From: Flavobacterium tagetis
GTDB lineage: Bacteria > Bacteroidota > Bacteroidia > Flavobacteriales > Flavobacteriaceae
DNA: 64,000 nt
Assembly: GCF_016735615.1 (NCBI RefSeq)
Contig: NZ_JAERSF010000005.1
Coordinates: forward strand, 124,001 to 188,000
Reading direction: 5' to 3'
Part shown: positions 43,053-51,729 of the stretch, one piece after another
Position numbering within the stretch: position 1 is the stretch's first letter
How the letters are laid out: the number at the start of each line of letters is the position of its first letter
The notes under the pieces: generated by a model
What the model saw: the letters and a program-made list of their open reading frames with translations, nothing else
The model's database searches: none
Told to the model about the DNA's origin: nothing
Translations under genes and position numbers: made by a program

Positions 43053-44150
43053 TTATTTATTTACAATAGAGGAAAAATGTTCTATATATTGATCAACAAT
43101 AATGTTCCAATCGTACAAATCAGTTATTTTTTTTCTATTTTTAGCCAACATAGATTGAAAACTACAATCTTCATATTTTGTATTTATTAAATGCTTTGCT
43201 ACATCAGCATCATTAGTAAAGTAAAGAGCGTCTTCTCCTAAAATTCCTCTATTAAAATCATTATTATGCGCACAAATTAAACTATTAGATGCCATCGCTT
43301 CCAACAAAGAAGGATTTGTACCACCAACAGTATGGCCATGAAAATAAATGTTAGAATAATAGCGAAGATTATTTAATATTTCTATATCATATAAACTTCC
43401 CAAAAACTGAATCTGCTTATGTTTCGAATATTTTAATTTCAAGTAGTTTCCATACTTTGTATTATGATTTCCAATTATTAAAAAAGGCCTCGTAGTGTAA
43501 GATTTCACGACACCATCTAGAATTATTTCTATACTATTTTCTGGCTCCAATCTGGCAATAAGCATATCATAGTTAAAAGGAATCAAACTGTAACGCTTTA
43601 AAACTATGTCCTCATTGTTTTGAAAGAGATTTGCACCATAGGCAATATAAGTTGAAACCGCTCCATATTTGTTCTCCAAATATTTTTTAATTCCAATAGA
43701 ATCAGAAATAAGATGGTCACTATATTTAACCGCTAAAGATTCTGCAAACTCGAGAAATCTTTTTACTCTTTGAGAATATTTAGTTCTTTTCCATTCTAGA
43801 CCATCCATGTTGGTTGTAATGATAGCTTTTTTAGGCATTAGCCAATTCCAAATTGAACTACTAGTATAGCCTAATTGTAAAATAATGTCACAATTTTGTC
43901 TTCGCACATTTAAAATACAATTAAGATCATATATAAACTGCCCTGCTGTTCCCAATTTATTTTCTGGATCATAACAATGCTCTATTTGAATTCCATTCCA
44001 CTGTTTTTCTTGGTATGCGTGATTATGAGAATTATAGACAATCACTTCAAACCCCTTTTTCACCAATCCTAAAGCTAGATACTCTGCACATTGTTCAAAG
44101 CCTCCATAATTATTAGGAATTCCTCTCGTTCCTATTATTGCGATTTTCAT
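43053..44150 (-). CDS. DUF1972/GT4 family glycosyltransferase
   Basis: A 365-residue GT-B enzyme. The DUF1972 N-terminal domain has KIAIIGTRGIPNNYGGFEQC and IITTNMDGLEWKR; the GT4 domain follows with MLIARLEPENSIEIILDGV, and HGHTVGGTNPSLLEAMAS is the nucleotide-sugar-binding E-x7-E region. Relatives are rhamnosyl- or galactosyltransferases in capsule loci. It probably adds the second sugar or a branch during repeat-unit assembly on the cytosolic face. The upstream gap of 101 bases contains no other gene. Confidence 0.88.
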   Translation of the reverse strand: MKIAIIGTRGIPNNYGGFEQCAEYLALGLVKKGFEVIVYNSHNHAYQEKQWNGIQIEHCYDPENKLGTAGQFIYDLNCILNVRRQNCDIILQLGYTSSSIWNWLMPKKAIITTNMDGLEWKRTKYSQRVKRFLEFAESLAVKYSDHLISDSIGIKKYLENKYGAVSTYIAYGANLFQNNEDIVLKRYSLIPFNYDMLIARLEPENSIEIILDGVVKSYTTRPFLIIGNHNTKYGNYLKLKYSKHKQIQFLGSLYDIEILNNLRYYSNIYFHGHTVGGTNPSLLEAMASNSLICAHNNDFNRGILGEDALYFTNDADVAKHLINTKYEDCSFQSMLAKNRKKITDLYDWNIIVDQYIEHFSSIVNK

Positions 44151-44251
44151 TTTTAAATTATTAATTAGATATATAAAAACTTATTTGATTGAACTGTGTA
44201 AAAAATCGTTCGTAGCAAATAGTTCTTTTGAATTGCAGTAAAAAATCAAGT

Positions 44252-45391
44252 CTAAAATTCACTTGACAGTATTGAATGGTAAAATTTTTTTGTTAAGCCC
44301 CCTATCTTAATCCAACTATACTTATCTCTAATCAAAAGTTTAGTATTGTTTTTAACTCTTGTCAAATTAGTTTTATCTGAGACTATCTCTTGAATTTTCT
44401 GAGCTAAATCTTGAGGGTTTTCACTTTTAAATAAAAATCCATTTTCATTATGGATGATAATTTCTTTAAAAGGATCTAAATCAGAACATAATACAGGCTT
44501 TCCATAACTTAAAGCCAGAAGTAAAACACCGCTTTGATAAATATCTCGGTAAGGCAAAATAATTAAATCAGCTTTTTCATAAAACGTTCCTACTTCATTA
44601 TCTGGAATATATCTAAAATCACTAACAACAATATCTTCTAATTCTAGATTTGTGATCATTTGTTTGTATTTTTCTAAATCATCTTTCCAGGCTTTTCCTG
44701 CTATAGTTAATTCAACTTGACAGTTATTTTTTTTTAAAATACTAATAGCTTTCAGTAAAATATCTAGCCCCTTAACTTTTTTTATTTGTCCAAAAAATAA
44801 TAAGGAAAATTTATTCGAATGTTTAAATGCTTTATCATTTAATCTGTCAATAAAAGGCAGATAATTTCCATGCGGAATTATGGCTTTGGGGATAGATAAA
44901 TTAAATTTACTATTCAAAGATTTTAATGAACTTTCATTATGAACAATTATACCATCGATATATTTAAAACATATTTTCTCAATAAGATTATTTGCTCTTT
45001 TATCGAAGGAATTAATATCATGAATTGTAACAATCTTTTTTAAATTATTCAATCGAGCATAATAAAGAATAATCAAATCAATGCTTCTAAAAGTGAAAAA
45101 ATGCATATGAATGATTTTTACATTTCTTCTCTTTAAATCTGAAATTGCCGAATAATGACCATATAGATATTTAAAAGCTTTAATTATGAAATGCCTATTC
45201 CACATTCTCTTAAAATAAAAAAGAGTAAGTACATTTTCATATTTTCTTTCGTTAGTTTCATTACATGTATAAAAAAGTACTTTCACATCATTTGCACCCA
45301 AACCCAATGCCAATCCATAATCATAGTAATCCATTCCACCATGCCCTCCTACTGGTTCAATCAAACCAATTGATAAATCCTTTACACCCAT
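44252..45391 (-). CDS. GT4 family glycosyltransferase
   Basis: A 379-residue GT-B enzyme: N-terminal acceptor domain (LIEPVGGHGGMDYYDYGLAL, VTIHDINSFDKR, IIPHGNY) and GT4 donor-binding domain (LLFFGQIKKVKGLDILLKAI, ILPYRDIYQSGVLLLALSYG, PVLCSDLDPFKEII, GFLFKSENPQDLA). All core GT4 features are intact. It starts five bases after the pyruvyl transferase stop. Linkage and sugar cannot be predicted. Confidence 0.9.
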   Translation of the reverse strand: MGVKDLSIGLIEPVGGHGGMDYYDYGLALGLGANDVKVLFYTCNETNERKYENVLTLFYFKRMWNRHFIIKAFKYLYGHYSAISDLKRRNVKIIHMHFFTFRSIDLIILYYARLNNLKKIVTIHDINSFDKRANNLIEKICFKYIDGIIVHNESSLKSLNSKFNLSIPKAIIPHGNYLPFIDRLNDKAFKHSNKFSLLFFGQIKKVKGLDILLKAISILKKNNCQVELTIAGKAWKDDLEKYKQMITNLELEDIVVSDFRYIPDNEVGTFYEKADLIILPYRDIYQSGVLLLALSYGKPVLCSDLDPFKEIIIHNENGFLFKSENPQDLAQKIQEIVSDKTNLTRVKNNTKLLIRDKYSWIKIGGLTKKFYHSILSSEF

Positions 45392-45396
45392 GATTT

Positions 45397-46452
45397 TTAT
45401 TTACTATATTTTGTGAGTACCGAAAAAATACTTTGTTTTATATTTTCAAGATTTTCCGATTTGGGCTTTTTAAAATCAGGAACAAATTCTTCAAAATTAT
45501 ATCTACCAATTAATCTTGAAGCTTCCTTGGCTTCCTCTAAGAACTTCTTATTTTTATCTGAATAGTTATATAAAGCATAAGGGATATTTAAATTTTGTGC
45601 CACGACTGCAGGATGCAAGCGTGAGGTAATCACAAATTTTGAATTACGAATAGCAATTAGAGAATCTTCAATTTTATAACCATAAATATTATTTACAGAA
45701 ATGCCTTCTTGCAAAAAGAGTTCGTTAGCTAATTGGCTTGGCTTTTGGTCTACTTCAAAATCGCAAACTAAATTGAAAACTCTCTTTATTTTTAATTTAT
45801 TACATATCGAAATAGTTAGATCAACTAAATATTTGTTAACTTTTTCATTATTTAAAGATTGATAATTTGATAAATCTCGACAGCAAAAAACAATGTAATC
45901 ATTAAAAGCTAGCTGATGCTGCACAGTTTTAATATTTGCAATATCTGGTACATACTTAATTTTATAGCTCATCAAATTGAGAGTTAAACTTTTAGCAGTC
46001 AACAAAGATTTCTCATCTCTAAAATATAATGCCTTAGAAAACAAAACAGCTGTGAACATAATTAGTCTAGTTCTAATTTTAGAATAAGAATCAATACCTA
46101 TTCCCATATACAGTACACGTACTTTACAAAAATATGCTCCAATCATATATTTAATGCCTCCTGTACCTCCTTGATCCATAAAACAGGTTCCGCCACCCCA
46201 TAGTATATATTTAGAGTTTTTTACTGTTTTTAAGAAAGTTTTGTATGTAATTTTCTGAATACCAGTTAGAGTAAAGACTTCGATTTGGCATTTACTAGAA
46301 TTTAAAGCCAACGAATCACTAAGATTAGCCTCAATTCCATAGGTGTAGATGTTTATTTGCTCATAGTATTGGCTATAATAATCAATAAGGACATTAAGCA
46401 TTAATAAATCTCCAAAATTACTTCCATAATAACCAATAAGTGAAAGCTTCAT
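45397..46452 (-). CDS. polysaccharide pyruvyl transferase family protein
   Basis: A 351-residue cytosolic protein of the polysaccharide pyruvyl transferase family: SLIGYYGSNFGDLLMLNVL at the start, KYILWGGGTCFMDQGGTGGI, YMGIGIDSYSK, YFRDEKSLLTAK, and NSKFVITSRLHPAVVAQNLN near the end. Such enzymes put a pyruvate ketal from PEP on a sugar, adding negative charge. It predicts that the capsule made here carries pyruvyl groups, or an unrelated modification if the family member has drifted. Two bases separate it from wzx. Confidence 0.87.
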   Translation of the reverse strand: MKLSLIGYYGSNFGDLLMLNVLIDYYSQYYEQINIYTYGIEANLSDSLALNSSKCQIEVFTLTGIQKITYKTFLKTVKNSKYILWGGGTCFMDQGGTGGIKYMIGAYFCKVRVLYMGIGIDSYSKIRTRLIMFTAVLFSKALYFRDEKSLLTAKSLTLNLMSYKIKYVPDIANIKTVQHQLAFNDYIVFCCRDLSNYQSLNNEKVNKYLVDLTISICNKLKIKRVFNLVCDFEVDQKPSQLANELFLQEGISVNNIYGYKIEDSLIAIRNSKFVITSRLHPAVVAQNLNIPYALYNYSDKNKKFLEEAKEASRLIGRYNFEEFVPDFKKPKSENLENIKQSIFSVLTKYSK

Positions 46453-46454
46453 TT

Positions 46455-47666
46455 CTAAATAGAATTTTTATTATTAAAATATTTTAAAAAAATTATTGTA
46501 TAAACAATGGCTGTAAAAACCTCACTTAAAACAAAAGATATCGATAAAGATTTTTCTCCTATTCCTTGCAGAAAAAAAATCAAGCAAATCTGAAATACAA
46601 GCGATAAAAACGATGCTGTTACTTTATTTTTTATACATTTTTCGTTTAAAAGTGCCGCTCCAATTGCAGTAGAATAAAATCTAAATGGCAAACTAACCGC
46701 CAAAATTTTTAATAGAATTGAAGAATTTTTAAAACTAGCAGGGTACAATGACTGAATAACAATTCCTGATAAAGTATAAATTATAATAACAAATATAAGA
46801 CCAAGTAAAAATGCAGCAATTGCATAAAACTGACTTATGTTTTTTAAAGCATCCTTTTCTAGCTTATGATATTTTGGAAGAAGATATGTTCCAAATATTA
46901 AGTTAGGAAGAATATAACATGCTGTTATTAATGTAATCGCTGAAGAATAAATCGCTGAAGCAACAGATCCAAAAAGATGTATAGCTATAAAAATCGAGAA
47001 TTGAATCTGAATAACATTTATAGATCCATTAAATGAATAAAAAAAAGACTCTTTATAAAACGAAAAAAGCAACTTTCTCGATTGTTCTAATGATATTTTT
47101 TTTAATGCTTTTTTTAAATCAATAAGATTCAAAAGAATTGCAAATGAAACAATATTAGCTAAAAGGAGTAAAATAACTGTATTTGTTAAATTGGGTGATA
47201 TTAGAAACAAAAACAAAACAGCAATAAGCCTTAGCATAGGATTAATTATTTGTGCTATTGAAACTTTCGTAAAGTTTTCTGAAACTTGTCCATAAGAAAT
47301 AACCAGATATTGGATTGCTGCTGGCAGATAAAAAGAGGTCAAGCAAAGAGATTGAATAAAATTTAAACCAGTGTAAAAAAAAATAATATTACCAACAATA
47401 ATTGCAATTACTATATTTGTCAAAATACATTTCAGCGCCATAATTAAATACCTATCCTTCTCTATCTCGCTAATACATACATTGCGTAAAAACAAACCAC
47501 CAATACCCATTCCTGCAAAGGGCCCTATCATTGTAAGCGAAGAATTTGCTGCTACATAAACCCCGAAATCTTGCATTGACAATTTATGACTTAGCAAAAC
47601 CTGTAAAATAAAAGTTGCGCCAGCTGCGCCAAATCCAGAACAAAGTACTCTTATTAATTTTGACAT
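46455..47666 (-). CDS. wzx: Wzx flippase, lipid-linked repeat-unit exporter
   Basis: A 403-residue membrane protein with about 12 helices, opening LIRVLCSGFGAAGATFILQV and HKLSMQDFGVYVAANSSLTM; this is the polysaccharide-biosynthesis (MATE-like) flippase pattern. It would flip the lipid-linked repeat unit across the inner membrane. The order wzy-wzx-pyruvyl transferase on one strand, with gaps of 19 and 2 bases, places it firmly in the operon. The low sequence conservation of Wzx makes the exact substrate unpredictable. Confidence 0.85.
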   Translation of the reverse strand: MSKLIRVLCSGFGAAGATFILQVLLSHKLSMQDFGVYVAANSSLTMIGPFAGMGIGGLFLRNVCISEIEKDRYLIMALKCILTNIVIAIIVGNIIFFYTGLNFIQSLCLTSFYLPAAIQYLVISYGQVSENFTKVSIAQIINPMLRLIAVLFLFLISPNLTNTVILLLLANIVSFAILLNLIDLKKALKKISLEQSRKLLFSFYKESFFYSFNGSINVIQIQFSIFIAIHLFGSVASAIYSSAITLITACYILPNLIFGTYLLPKYHKLEKDALKNISQFYAIAAFLLGLIFVIIIYTLSGIVIQSLYPASFKNSSILLKILAVSLPFRFYSTAIGAALLNEKCIKNKVTASFLSLVFQICLIFFLQGIGEKSLSISFVLSEVFTAIVYTIIFLKYFNNKNSI

Positions 47667-47685
47667 CTACTTAAAAAACAACTTA

Positions 47686-48936
47686 TTACTTATATATTAA
47701 AGGCTTTTTTACATTCATAAGTGAGCTAAAAATTTTGTACAGAACAATAAATACAAATAACCAAACGACACTAACAGATTGCGCAGAAAAACCTGAGGTA
47801 ATGATTTTCGATGCAATTTCTAAGGATATTATATACAAGAACACATCGAAAAGGCTTTTCTTCCTAATAATGAATCTATTGTATAATTTTCTAATTATAT
47901 ATCCGAAAAAAAAACATCCAATAACAATCCCTGGATATCCGAAATTCACATAGAAATCTCCCATTATTGTTGGTGGTATTCCAAAACCTTCAAACTCTAA
48001 CTCTGTAACTGCTTTTAGCCATGATTGATAATCTATTTGTTTTCCCGGAAGAGCAGTAAGTAAATCCATAAAAAAGGTTCCTCCATATTCAAAACTATCT
48101 TTTCTAATAAAAGCAGATAATACTTTCTCTAAATTTGATATATAAATCAAAAACCTATAAAGAAATGTTGTTTTTAAGTCGACTGTAGTCATACTGTCAG
48201 GATTTCTAAACATTTCAAATAAATTAACAAACAAAAGTCCAGACATTGCAAAGACAGCCATCTTTTTTATTGGAATGAAAGCATATAAAAAATGTCTTGC
48301 CATAAAAATGTACAAGCAAAGCCAAAGAAAATACCTTCTAGAACCAGTTCCAGTCATAACAAGTCCAACAATAGCAATTAACACAAATAATAATGTTGTT
48401 CTATTACTGTATAGGTATGTATATAGTGCTAGTAATAATACTCCATACATTGCTAATGTCATTAAATATAGAAAATATCCATTGCCACTTATATTTAGAG
48501 CCATTACTCGTGCTGCTTCTTTATTATGGGCAAGCATTGGTATGTTACCAGCTCTTGCAAAAAAAATAACAGCTGCCATTAAACCTATAATTACAAATAA
48601 ATTTCCAGTCGATTTAAATTTCCAGCTCCTCCGTTGTTTTCTGATAATATAAATAGCAGAAGTAGTTTTATTGCTAAGAACTATTTTTTTAGAAGAAGCC
48701 GCTATGTAATATCCTAAATTGATCGATAAGTAGCCTAGTAGTATTATAAAAAAAACCAGTTGATAGTTTGCTGAATTAAAAAGTTCTTTTGAAAAAAAAT
48801 AAAGTGCTATAGGTCCAAGCCCTATTAAAGTAATAAAATATAAATTAAGAAAAATTTCAGGTTGAAAAAAATCCTTATTTCTTTTATTATACATTGAAAA
48901 GAAATAAGCCAAAAAACTTACAAACAAAAGAATCAT
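47686..48936 (-). CDS. wzy: Wzy repeat-unit polymerase
   Basis: A 416-residue membrane protein of about 10-12 helices with a long periplasmic loop near 250-320 (LIYISNLEKVLSAFIRKDSF...LTALPGKQIDYQSW). FYVNFGYPGIVIGCFFFGYI is the recognisable O-antigen polymerase/WzyE-like feature. It polymerises flipped repeat units on the periplasmic side. Assignment is from topology, motif and position rather than strong similarity, as usual for Wzy. Confidence 0.82.
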   Translation of the reverse strand: MILLFVSFLAYFFSMYNKRNKDFFQPEIFLNLYFITLIGLGPIALYFFSKELFNSANYQLVFFIILLGYLSINLGYYIAASSKKIVLSNKTTSAIYIIRKQRRSWKFKSTGNLFVIIGLMAAVIFFARAGNIPMLAHNKEAARVMALNISGNGYFLYLMTLAMYGVLLLALYTYLYSNRTTLLFVLIAIVGLVMTGTGSRRYFLWLCLYIFMARHFLYAFIPIKKMAVFAMSGLLFVNLFEMFRNPDSMTTVDLKTTFLYRFLIYISNLEKVLSAFIRKDSFEYGGTFFMDLLTALPGKQIDYQSWLKAVTELEFEGFGIPPTIMGDFYVNFGYPGIVIGCFFFGYIIRKLYNRFIIRKKSLFDVFLYIISLEIASKIITSGFSAQSVSVVWLFVFIVLYKIFSSLMNVKKPLIYK

Positions 48937-48938
48937 CC

Positions 48939-49919
48939 TTATTTCAGATTTAAAAACCCTGCTATAATATCCTCACTCCATATTTCCAGCCACATTGGTC
49001 CAATCTTATCTGCCTTTAATAACATTTGATTAAAGCTATCATTTGTAGTATTTACATTCGAATATATTCGTATGGATTGTAACATTATATCGTTCGGGTG
49101 AAGTTGCAAAACCAAATCTGCATATTGATTTCCTTTACTAAACCATTGTTCTTCACTAAAAGCAAAAGCCGCAATTTTTATTCTTTCACTGTATTTTAAA
49201 TCACAGTAGGCTATAAGCTCTTTTGAGACTAAATCAGTTCGTCTAACCCCATAAACATCATGAATTGCTAATGTTAAAACTGTATTTGGGAAAAGTTTCA
49301 CAAAAGTATCAATGATTTGCTCCCAATTCTTGATGTATTTTGAATATCTAAATCCAACTCTTTTAAACTCCTTATCTGAACAAATAAAATTAGTTTCAAT
49401 ACCATTGGTATTACTTCCTCCAGTTATTTCAATTGCATTAAGGACATCTTCATTTTGGTCTACAATTATTTTTAATTTTAATAGAAAAACTTCAAAAAAA
49501 TGATTAAACCTTTTGTCCCAAGGAACAGGAGCCTCCGCTAGGGAAACATTTCCTGCTTCAACATAATCATCAAAATGTTCCCAATATAAATACTTTATTT
49601 TTTTATCTTTCAGCCAATTTGGTGACCAGCGACCTGTCAAAACTCCGAAATTTACTTTTTTATTATGTTTTTTAGCCAAATTCAAAATTTTCTTCAAAGA
49701 TGAGAAATCATAAATATGTTCATCTGGATTAAGTTTAGACCAACCTACATAATATGTTATACCCTCAATGTGGGGATGTTCTAATACTTTAATTAAATCA
49801 GAATCAGAAATATTGCTTCTTACAATTGCATAAAGAGGTGTTTTAAATTCACTATTTATGTCTTTTTTTTCATTAGTGAATAAAAAAGAGACTAAAATAA
49901 TATAGTAGATATTTAGCAT
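48939..49919 (-). CDS. TIM-barrel-like putative glycoside hydrolase in capsule operon
   Basis: A 326-residue protein I cannot assign to a named family. A hydrophobic N-terminus (about 1-15) suggests export or anchoring. The body resembles clan GH-A barrels: ITYYVGWSKLNPDEHIYDF (as in GH42/GH39-like W-x-E...YDF strands), KILNLAKKHNKKVNFGVLTG, NAIEITGGSN with E164, and PMWLEIWSEDII with E312, which might be the acid/base and nucleophile. It has no DUF match I can name. In the operon it could trim, edit or release the polysaccharide, as PslG or WssD-like hydrolases do. Two bases separate it from wzy. Confidence 0.55.
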   Translation of the reverse strand: MLNIYYIILVSFLFTNEKKDINSEFKTPLYAIVRSNISDSDLIKVLEHPHIEGITYYVGWSKLNPDEHIYDFSSLKKILNLAKKHNKKVNFGVLTGRWSPNWLKDKKIKYLYWEHFDDYVEAGNVSLAEAPVPWDKRFNHFFEVFLLKLKIIVDQNEDVLNAIEITGGSNTNGIETNFICSDKEFKRVGFRYSKYIKNWEQIIDTFVKLFPNTVLTLAIHDVYGVRRTDLVSKELIAYCDLKYSERIKIAAFAFSEEQWFSKGNQYADLVLQLHPNDIMLQSIRIYSNVNTTNDSFNQMLLKADKIGPMWLEIWSEDIIAGFLNLK

Positions 49920-49925
49920 AGAGGG

Positions 49926-50351
49926 CTACTTTACCTTTTTTAACTCCCTAACAGCCACTTCCTTCCTAAGTCCGCTACTTGAAAAACGATGGTCACGAGT
50001 ATTAAAATAAAATTCAATTCCTTTTTCCTCACAATAATACCTGCCCGTAAATTGTTTATTTCGATATTCATCTCCTAGAATACGAACATCAATTTTAAAG
50101 GAGCGCAAAATATCTTCCAGATCTTGCTCTGTCGAATATGGTACAATTTCATCAACATGCTTACATCCTTTAAGCTGAATGTATCTTTCGACGACTGTTT
50201 GAGCTGGCTTATTTTTCTCAGGTCTATCTATTGTGGGATCTGTTTGTAGCCCTACTATCAAATAATCACACTTTTGTTTAGCTTCTTCCAACATTTTAAC
50301 ATGCCCTGCATGCAATAAATCAAATGCACTAAAAGTTATTCCTATTTTCAT
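49926..50351 (-). CDS. TagD-like cytidylyltransferase
   Basis: A 141-residue nucleotidyltransferase: ITFSAFDLLHAGHVKMLEEA with the HxGH site (H14, H17), ILGDEYRNKQFTGR and HRFSSSGLRKE, matching glycerol-3-phosphate cytidylyltransferases (TagD) and related RfaE-like enzymes. It would make CDP-glycerol, or a similar CDP-alcohol, from CTP, suggesting that the surface polymer carries a glycerol-phosphate or CDP-activated group. It is the first gene of the capsule operon, 140 bases from a good promoter motif. No CDP-glycerol glycerophosphotransferase gene was seen. Confidence 0.87.
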   Translation of the reverse strand: MKIGITFSAFDLLHAGHVKMLEEAKQKCDYLIVGLQTDPTIDRPEKNKPAQTVVERYIQLKGCKHVDEIVPYSTEQDLEDILRSFKIDVRILGDEYRNKQFTGRYYCEEKGIEFYFNTRDHRFSSSGLRKEVAVRELKKVK

Positions 50352-50407
50352 GATTATATAACTCTTTAAATGATTAATTTGTTCCTTCTAAGCACAGCTT
50401 CGCTTCT

Positions 50408-50480
50408 CCCACTCACATAGAATGGGGTCAAATCTGGTTTTGATTATATAATAAACTCGCACATTCATGGTCTGAGTTTA
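50408..50480 (-). promoter_or_regulatory. structured untranslated leader of the capsule operon
   Basis: Between the promoter motif and the first ATG the transcript has about 140 untranslated bases with two hairpins: TAAACTC/GAGTTTA (50452-50458 with 50474-50480) and CCCACT/AATGGG (50408-50413 with 50421-50426, one wobble pair). There is no T-run. Together with 50481-50674 the region 50352-50674 has no credible ORF. The hairpins could be a control element for a transcription elongation factor. Confidence 0.45.
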
Positions 50481-50500
50481 CTTTTTTTTATAATTTTTTG

Positions 50501-50531
50501 CAAAAGTAGCTTATCAAATAAGTGAAGACAA
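50501..50531 (-). promoter_or_regulatory. promoter of the capsule operon
   Basis: Minus strand TACTTTTG (50501-50508) with TTG (50529-50531), spacing 20 bases: a near-ideal Bacteroidota TTG-N19/20-TAnnTTTG promoter reading into the cytidylyltransferase gene. Confidence 0.75.
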
Positions 50532-50674
50532 GGCAAAAAGAAAGAAATGTCTTATTTTGATACAAATAAGTCTTATAGTAATCCTACACAAAAAACTAAA
50601 AAATGAAAGTCGCTATCGCATTCTATTTAGAGATTAAAAGTTATTTTCACATTAGTAAAAAAAATCTCATACAA

Positions 50675-51640
50675 ATGAGCCAAATAGTATTCTTTTGTGT
50701 CCTATTTATTACTTCAACTTATAGCCAAACCCAAGGATGCAGGGACACAAAAGCTAAAAATTACAGTTCTATAGCTGTGGAAAATAACGGAAGCTGTAAC
50801 TATAAAAAGCTGAAACTAGAGCCCAAATATTCATTTCAATTAAGCGATTCATTAAAAGAAACTTCTGGACTAATTGCCTTCGAAAATCTGCTTTGGACAC
50901 ACAATGATGATCATGACAAAACGATTTACGGATTAGACTCTTTAGGAAAAATTAAAAAGAAAATTGTTTTAGAACGGGCAATGAATCATGACTGGGAAGA
51001 AATCTCGCAAGATGATACTCATATTTATATTGGAGATTTCGGAAATAATTATTCTGGAAACCGATCGGATTTGAAAATTCTCAAAATCGAGAAAAAATCT
51101 TTTCTGGAAGGTAGCCCAAATATTGAAATCATTTCATTTACTTATTCAGATCAAACTGACTTTTCTTCCACAAAACCGAACAAAACCAATTTTGACTGCG
51201 AAGCTTTTATTGTTTCAAAAGACAGCATTTATTTGTTTACCAAACAATGGAAATTGTCTAAAACCAACATTTATGCTTTATCTAAACAAGAAGGGATACA
51301 GATAGCACGATTTAAAGCCACGCTTGATACCAAAGGTTTGGTTACTGGTGCAACTTATTTAGAAGATAAAAAACTTATTACTTTGTGTGGTTATACCAAA
51401 GTTGGAAAACCATTTTTATATTTGCTTTACGATTTTAAAAATCAAGACTTTTTGTCTGGGAATAAAAGACGAATCGATATAAAACTTCCTTTTCATCAAA
51501 TGGAAGGAATTGCTACAAAAGATGGACTTCATTATTTTTTAACGAATGAATCTTTAGTTCGAAAACCAATTTTAAATCATCCACAACAAATTCATTATTT
51601 TGATTTGAGCAATGCTCTGGATTTGTATCTCCATAAATAA
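50675..51640 (+). CDS. secreted protein with GCxD...GSCxY repeat and propeller-like body
   Basis: A protein of about 321 residues from the ATG at 50675, which gives a clean signal peptide (VFFCVLFITSTYSQ|TQ); an in-frame ATG at 50603 would give 345 residues with an awkward 24-residue extension. The mature N-terminus starts with one GCRDTKAKNY...NNGSCNY unit, the Cys-containing repeat common at the ends of Bacteroidota surface proteins. The rest (about 40-320) has repeating strands (ETSGLIAFENLLWTHNDDHD, HDWEEISQDDTHIYIGDFGN, MEGIATKDGLHYFLTNES) like a beta-propeller esterase- or SdiA-regulated-like protein. Function unknown. Confidence 0.7.
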   Translation: MSQIVFFCVLFITSTYSQTQGCRDTKAKNYSSIAVENNGSCNYKKLKLEPKYSFQLSDSLKETSGLIAFENLLWTHNDDHDKTIYGLDSLGKIKKKIVLERAMNHDWEEISQDDTHIYIGDFGNNYSGNRSDLKILKIEKKSFLEGSPNIEIISFTYSDQTDFSSTKPNKTNFDCEAFIVSKDSIYLFTKQWKLSKTNIYALSKQEGIQIARFKATLDTKGLVTGATYLEDKKLITLCGYTKVGKPFLYLLYDFKNQDFLSGNKRRIDIKLPFHQMEGIATKDGLHYFLTNESLVRKPILNHPQQIHYFDLSNALDLYLHK

Positions 51641-51663
51641 TTCGCAAATGCAAGATAATAGTT

Positions 51664-51671
51664 TACTTTTG
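51664..51671 (+). promoter_or_regulatory. -7 promoter motif of the ABC-F gene
   Basis: TACTTTTG matches TAnnTTTG, 59 bases before the GTG at 51730. The leader contains AGTTATG/CATAACT arms at 51677-51683 and 51697-51703. Confidence 0.55.
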
Positions 51672-51729
51672 CAGAAAGTTATGTTTTAGAAACATCCATA
51701 ACTCATAATTTATAACTTATACTTACAAA

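Noticed and set aside
50381..50427. JUMPstart/ops-like element in the capsule leader
   Set aside because: GGGGTC-like text near 50424 gave a weak resemblance only; no GGCGGTAG core is present.
36007..50531. Capsule cluster as a horizontally acquired island
   Set aside because: No integrase, tRNA, IS or direct repeats flank it. The A+T-rich middle is usual for wzx/wzy genes and alone does not prove transfer.
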